A stretch of 64,000 nucleotides of DNA from Aphrophora alni (Eukaryota; Arthropoda; Insecta; Hemiptera; Aphrophoridae): positions 69,102,253-69,166,252 of the forward strand of contig OY740765.1 of the NCBI GenBank assembly GCA_963513935.1, written 5' to 3'. This document shows, one piece after another, positions 61,139 to 64,000 of the stretch. How positions within the stretch are numbered: position 1 is the first letter of the stretch; each line of letters opens with the position of its first letter. Made by a program: the position numbers and the translations under genes. A model generated the notes under the pieces. The model saw nothing but the letters and a program-made list of their open reading frames with translations, had not been told where the DNA came from and made no database searches.

Positions 61139-61359
61139 CCGTACGTTTCTTGAAGTGAATGTCATGAGTATGAAAGATAACACAGAGTTAATTTTTTCAC
61201 GAAAAAACCACTTGTGTAATTATATTATGTAATCATCTTTCCGACACTTTTTTTTGATAATAAAATATTTTTCCAACATTTATTTGACGAATAAAACCCA
61301 TGAAAATTGATTTTGAAGTGAGGCTACTGTGCTATATAATTACCAAAAACTCAATAGCT

Positions 61360-63540
61360 TTTCGATCTCATTAGCAAGATTTTTTTTTTCTCTGATGTAG
61401 TTTTCTCCGTTCAGTCAAAAATTTACAAATTTATTTTTAAACTATTGAGTATTATTTATTTGTAAAATTCCATTGTAATTATGTATGTCTCAAGGACAAA
61501 GTTTATTCCTACATTTTTCAATAAGTTACCATTTAAATTAATTCAACGTCTAAAAATATTAGCACAGAGGTATCACCTTCTAAAAGAAAATGGCTATGGT
61601 GTAACAAAATTAATTAAGGGAAACAAGCATATTGCTAAAAGAGAGCCCTAAGTTTTCTGAATTAGTAGACACAAAAGTATGCCAGATACCGAAAATTCAA
61701 AAGTTCTGATGGTAAAAAATCCTATGGTGAAAATGCCGGTTGGTATGATACCTATATTCTGGAACAACATACAATACATACTAACTATACTCAATAGATC
61801 TTAAATTTTCTACATAATTTTGGGAAATTCCTGAACCAAATATTTCCCAATACATGAATCTAAACATTATATTACGAAAATTAAAATTGTTCTGCATTAA
61901 AAACAGCTTGACATGAAATTGATCAATTTAATCTGTGGGCTTATAACTTTAAACCAATATTTAAACTTTAACTTAAAATAACATTTCTCTTCCTGTTAAT
62001 ATATAAAAATATCATTAGGTAATATAGTAGAATCCCAGTAATTCAACCTAATTGGTTACTTCGAAATGCAAGAAACTCAGATTATATGGTAATAAGAACA
62101 AAACAGAGGGTATGTGTCTAAATAAATTTTTAATGAGTAGAAAATAAAGTTAAATAATAATACTGTGCATACTATTTTAGGCTAACATTACTACAATAAA
62201 TTATATAAGTTTTTTAAAATTTCCCAATGTCTTTTGTTTTAAAATAGAGCCATGTTTTAGCAGAGATGTCACACCATCTTCTAATCAGCATAGTGCAGGA
62301 AAAAATATACAATCTTGAAGAAAAAGTAAAATCTCAATAATTTTTGAAATTAGAACAATTTTTTAATATTTAAAACCATACAGGAATTTAAAACCTCCAC
62401 ATTTCAGCACTATTGCATTTGAATACTGGTATTATAGCATAGTCAATAGAAGTTAAAAATAATTATGTCCAGATAAATCTTAACCAGAACATGTTCCCTA
62501 GATTTTTCACTTTGTTCATAAATTGAAGTGAATGCTCTGATATTTTTATTTAAAAAGTACGTCAAAACTCATGCCTATCTAGAAATAGAAGTGTGTAGCT
62601 CTCTTTATTTTCATTTATTAAGAAGATTTTAAAAATAGAAAATACATTTACGCTATGGAAGTTACTACTAACTTTGGTAAATAATTGCCTTTTTTGAGGT
62701 AACAAAAATTGCATATAAGACAATTCAAACTGTAAAGCTAAAAACTAATTACAATATTATTAAGACTAGGCCAATAAGAAGTCTAAAACATATTAATAAT
62801 AGATTTGTTCTTCAAATTTAAAATAAAATAACAAAAACGGATAAAAAAAAAAAAAAAAAGTAATAGTATTTACCCTCCAATGTGGTTTGCCAAGCAGCAC
62901 TTGCATGATTTTACCTGCTGTATTTGCGGATTGCTGAGCAATACTCGCATAGCAGTAGGTTGTCAGCTAATGATCTCTACTAACTATATTTGGAAATATT
63001 TCAAGAAACTATACACAGAACATGTAGACAAACATGTATTTTTATGAATACTAAACGTCTGTCTGAATCCAATGCATTTTATTAGTTTGAAATTAATTGT
63101 GAAATCAAATATTTTTTTGTGAATTAACTGTCTCAGCCTCATTTATAAGGTGCTATTGTGATAAACATGAAGAAGTTTCTGTATTATTGTCGTGTTTTGG
63201 AAAGATAAAAGTGGATAATTGTGTTTAAAGATTGTTTTGTCATTTTGTAGGTATGTTTTTATAGTTTTTGAAAGATAAGTGAGTGTATCTTTATCGGCTA
63301 ATATTTATATAGATTAGTTCTGTGATTACTTTTGTTTATAATTCTTTTAATAGATTTTAATAAATTCAAAGTGTTTTTAGTGGTGGAGTCTTATAATGGC
63401 TCATGTTATAAATGAAATATAAATATTTGAATGAACAGTTGTAAACACTTACAAAAACACCTAAAAAAATACAGCAGTAGGCATTATTTCTTACTTTTTA
63501 TCATAAATGGAACATTAACTTGTGGACTAAAATAAACTAA
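61360..63540. other. AT-rich stretch, no gene recognised
   Basis: No exon of the Atf-2-like gene or other protein family was found. The basic-region exon's upstream neighbour is not visible. Confidence 0.5.
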
Positions 63541-63546
63541 AGTAAT

Positions 63547-64000
63547 AAGCTACGCGCCCACTGGGTCGGTATGGTCGTCACGGCATTTTTTAGAGGGGGT
63601 ACACGCACTGGATCGGGCGTTCCGCCATTCAGGTGTTCCGCACTGTCCTCCATCCGCCTTCCGCCAAAACACAAGTCAGTTTGGGAGTGGATCTGTTGAA
63701 AGATGGATGTGGAGGAGGAAATTGCGATAGTGAGTGCGTTTTTGATAGAAGAAGAGGAGAATGTTAAAATAAGAAAAAGGAGGTTTTGGATTCATAACAT
63801 TAACAGAAAAAGATTGATTTGTGGTGAATTTCACACTTTGTTCCTGGACCTTGTGGAAGATGACCTTAAGTTTTTTGAGTACTTCAGGATGACTCACGAC
63901 AAGTTTGAAACACTATTACTGATGCTGGAAGCAGAATTTTAAAGAGAAGAAACTAATTTTCGTCATCCAGTGCAACCAAATGAAAGACTTGCAATTACTT
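63547..64000 (+). mobile_element. Harbinger/PIF transposon, 5' end, cut by window edge
   Basis: A GC-rich start, GCTACGCGCCCACTGG near 63550, typical of Harbinger termini, is followed by a 5' leader and the transposase frame. The leader is sharply richer in C and G than its surroundings. The other end lies outside the window. Confidence 0.7.
63703..64000 (+). pseudogene. Harbinger (HARBI1-like) transposase N-terminus, in-frame stop
   Basis: The frame starts MDVEEEIAIVSAFLIEEEEN and continues RRFWIHNINRKR, GEFHTLFLDLVEDDLKFFEY, FRMTHDKFETLL. These match the 'RryWvHp....R...GeF..L...L..d...F..yfRM....fd.LL' start of HARBI1-type nucleases. A TAA at 63940-63942 interrupts it, but the same frame carries on with TNFRHPVQPNERLAIT, the expected next block, to the window end. 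It is therefore probably an inactivated copy with a single nonsense change. The catalytic DDE domain is beyond the window. Confidence 0.8.

Larger units (their letters stand above)
59886..61346. mobile_element. Long-TIR DNA element (~1.46 kb) in the upstream intron
   Basis: 136-bp arms at 59886-60021 and 61211-61346 are near-perfect inverse copies (TTGGTAATTATATAGCA outward, TTGTGTAATTATATTATG inward). It contains a recombinase-like fragment, an inner inverted repeat (60110-60135 with 60188-60210, GTGAGCAAAGTG / CACTTTGCTCAC), and a (TA)n palindrome. Further inverse copies of CTACAGTT and TTTGTCTACAGTT occur near 60226 and 60838. The interior is thus itself composite. Target duplication not resolved. 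Confidence 0.75.

Noticed and set aside
1..64000. CRISPR arrays, rRNA genes, free-standing tRNA genes
   Set aside because: No spacer-repeat pattern, no rRNA core sequence, and the only tRNA-like boxes belong to the SINE at 36.7 kb.

Overview
This is an AT-rich, transposon-dense stretch of a eukaryotic nuclear genome, most likely an arthropod and probably an insect. The evidence is a spliced gene with GT/AG introns of several kilobases, an ATF-2-type bZIP exon, and a transposon mix typical of insects: piggyBac, mariner, Tigger/pogo, Harbinger, Penelope-like and Jockey-like elements, and a tRNA-derived SINE. Hemiptera is a guess from the repeat style only. There is no bacterial gene organisation, rRNA gene or CRISPR array.

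Layout. 1-546: a long-TIR foldback element. 547-2268: AT-rich with a CA microsatellite. 2269-15138: a unit with piggyBac-like TTAA ends that contains a head-to-tail array of a 4.13-kb repeat, best read as LTR-internal-LTR-internal-LTR-internal-LTR of a non-coding LTR retroelement. 15300-16130: a 75-bp minisatellite. 16131-20680: mostly unassigned, with one weak minus-strand exon candidate near 18.7 kb. 20945-23520: a Jockey-like LINE split by another repeat. 27420-27860: Penelope-like fragment. 28020-29480: a second copy of the repeat that splits the LINE. 30100-31976: two related deleted piggyBac elements, one inserted in the other. 36525-36785: SINE. 37155-38318: piggyBac-like MITE. 39670-40330: mariner relic. 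40780-41605: LINE 3' end. 43403-49646: a mariner broken by a Tigger and, separately, by a piggyBac with an almost complete transposase. 50775-52933: a second Tigger. 53010-53760: another Tc1/mariner-type transposase relic.

The only host gene I can name is on the minus strand. Its last two visible coding exons are at 59541-59351 (bZIP) and 54827-54274 (C-terminal tail), joined by a 4.5-kb intron with matching splice phase, and it encodes an ATF-2-like transcription factor. Upstream exons lie beyond the window. Its introns hold tandem repeats, Penelope fragments, and a long-TIR element carrying a tyrosine-recombinase-like fragment. The window ends inside the 5' part of a Harbinger/PIF transposon (63547-64000).

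No new cellular system is visible. The most informative structures are the nested transposons, whose insertion order can be read from their target-site duplications, and the 4.13-kb tandem LTR array. All protein-family calls come from motif recognition by eye; no database search was run.
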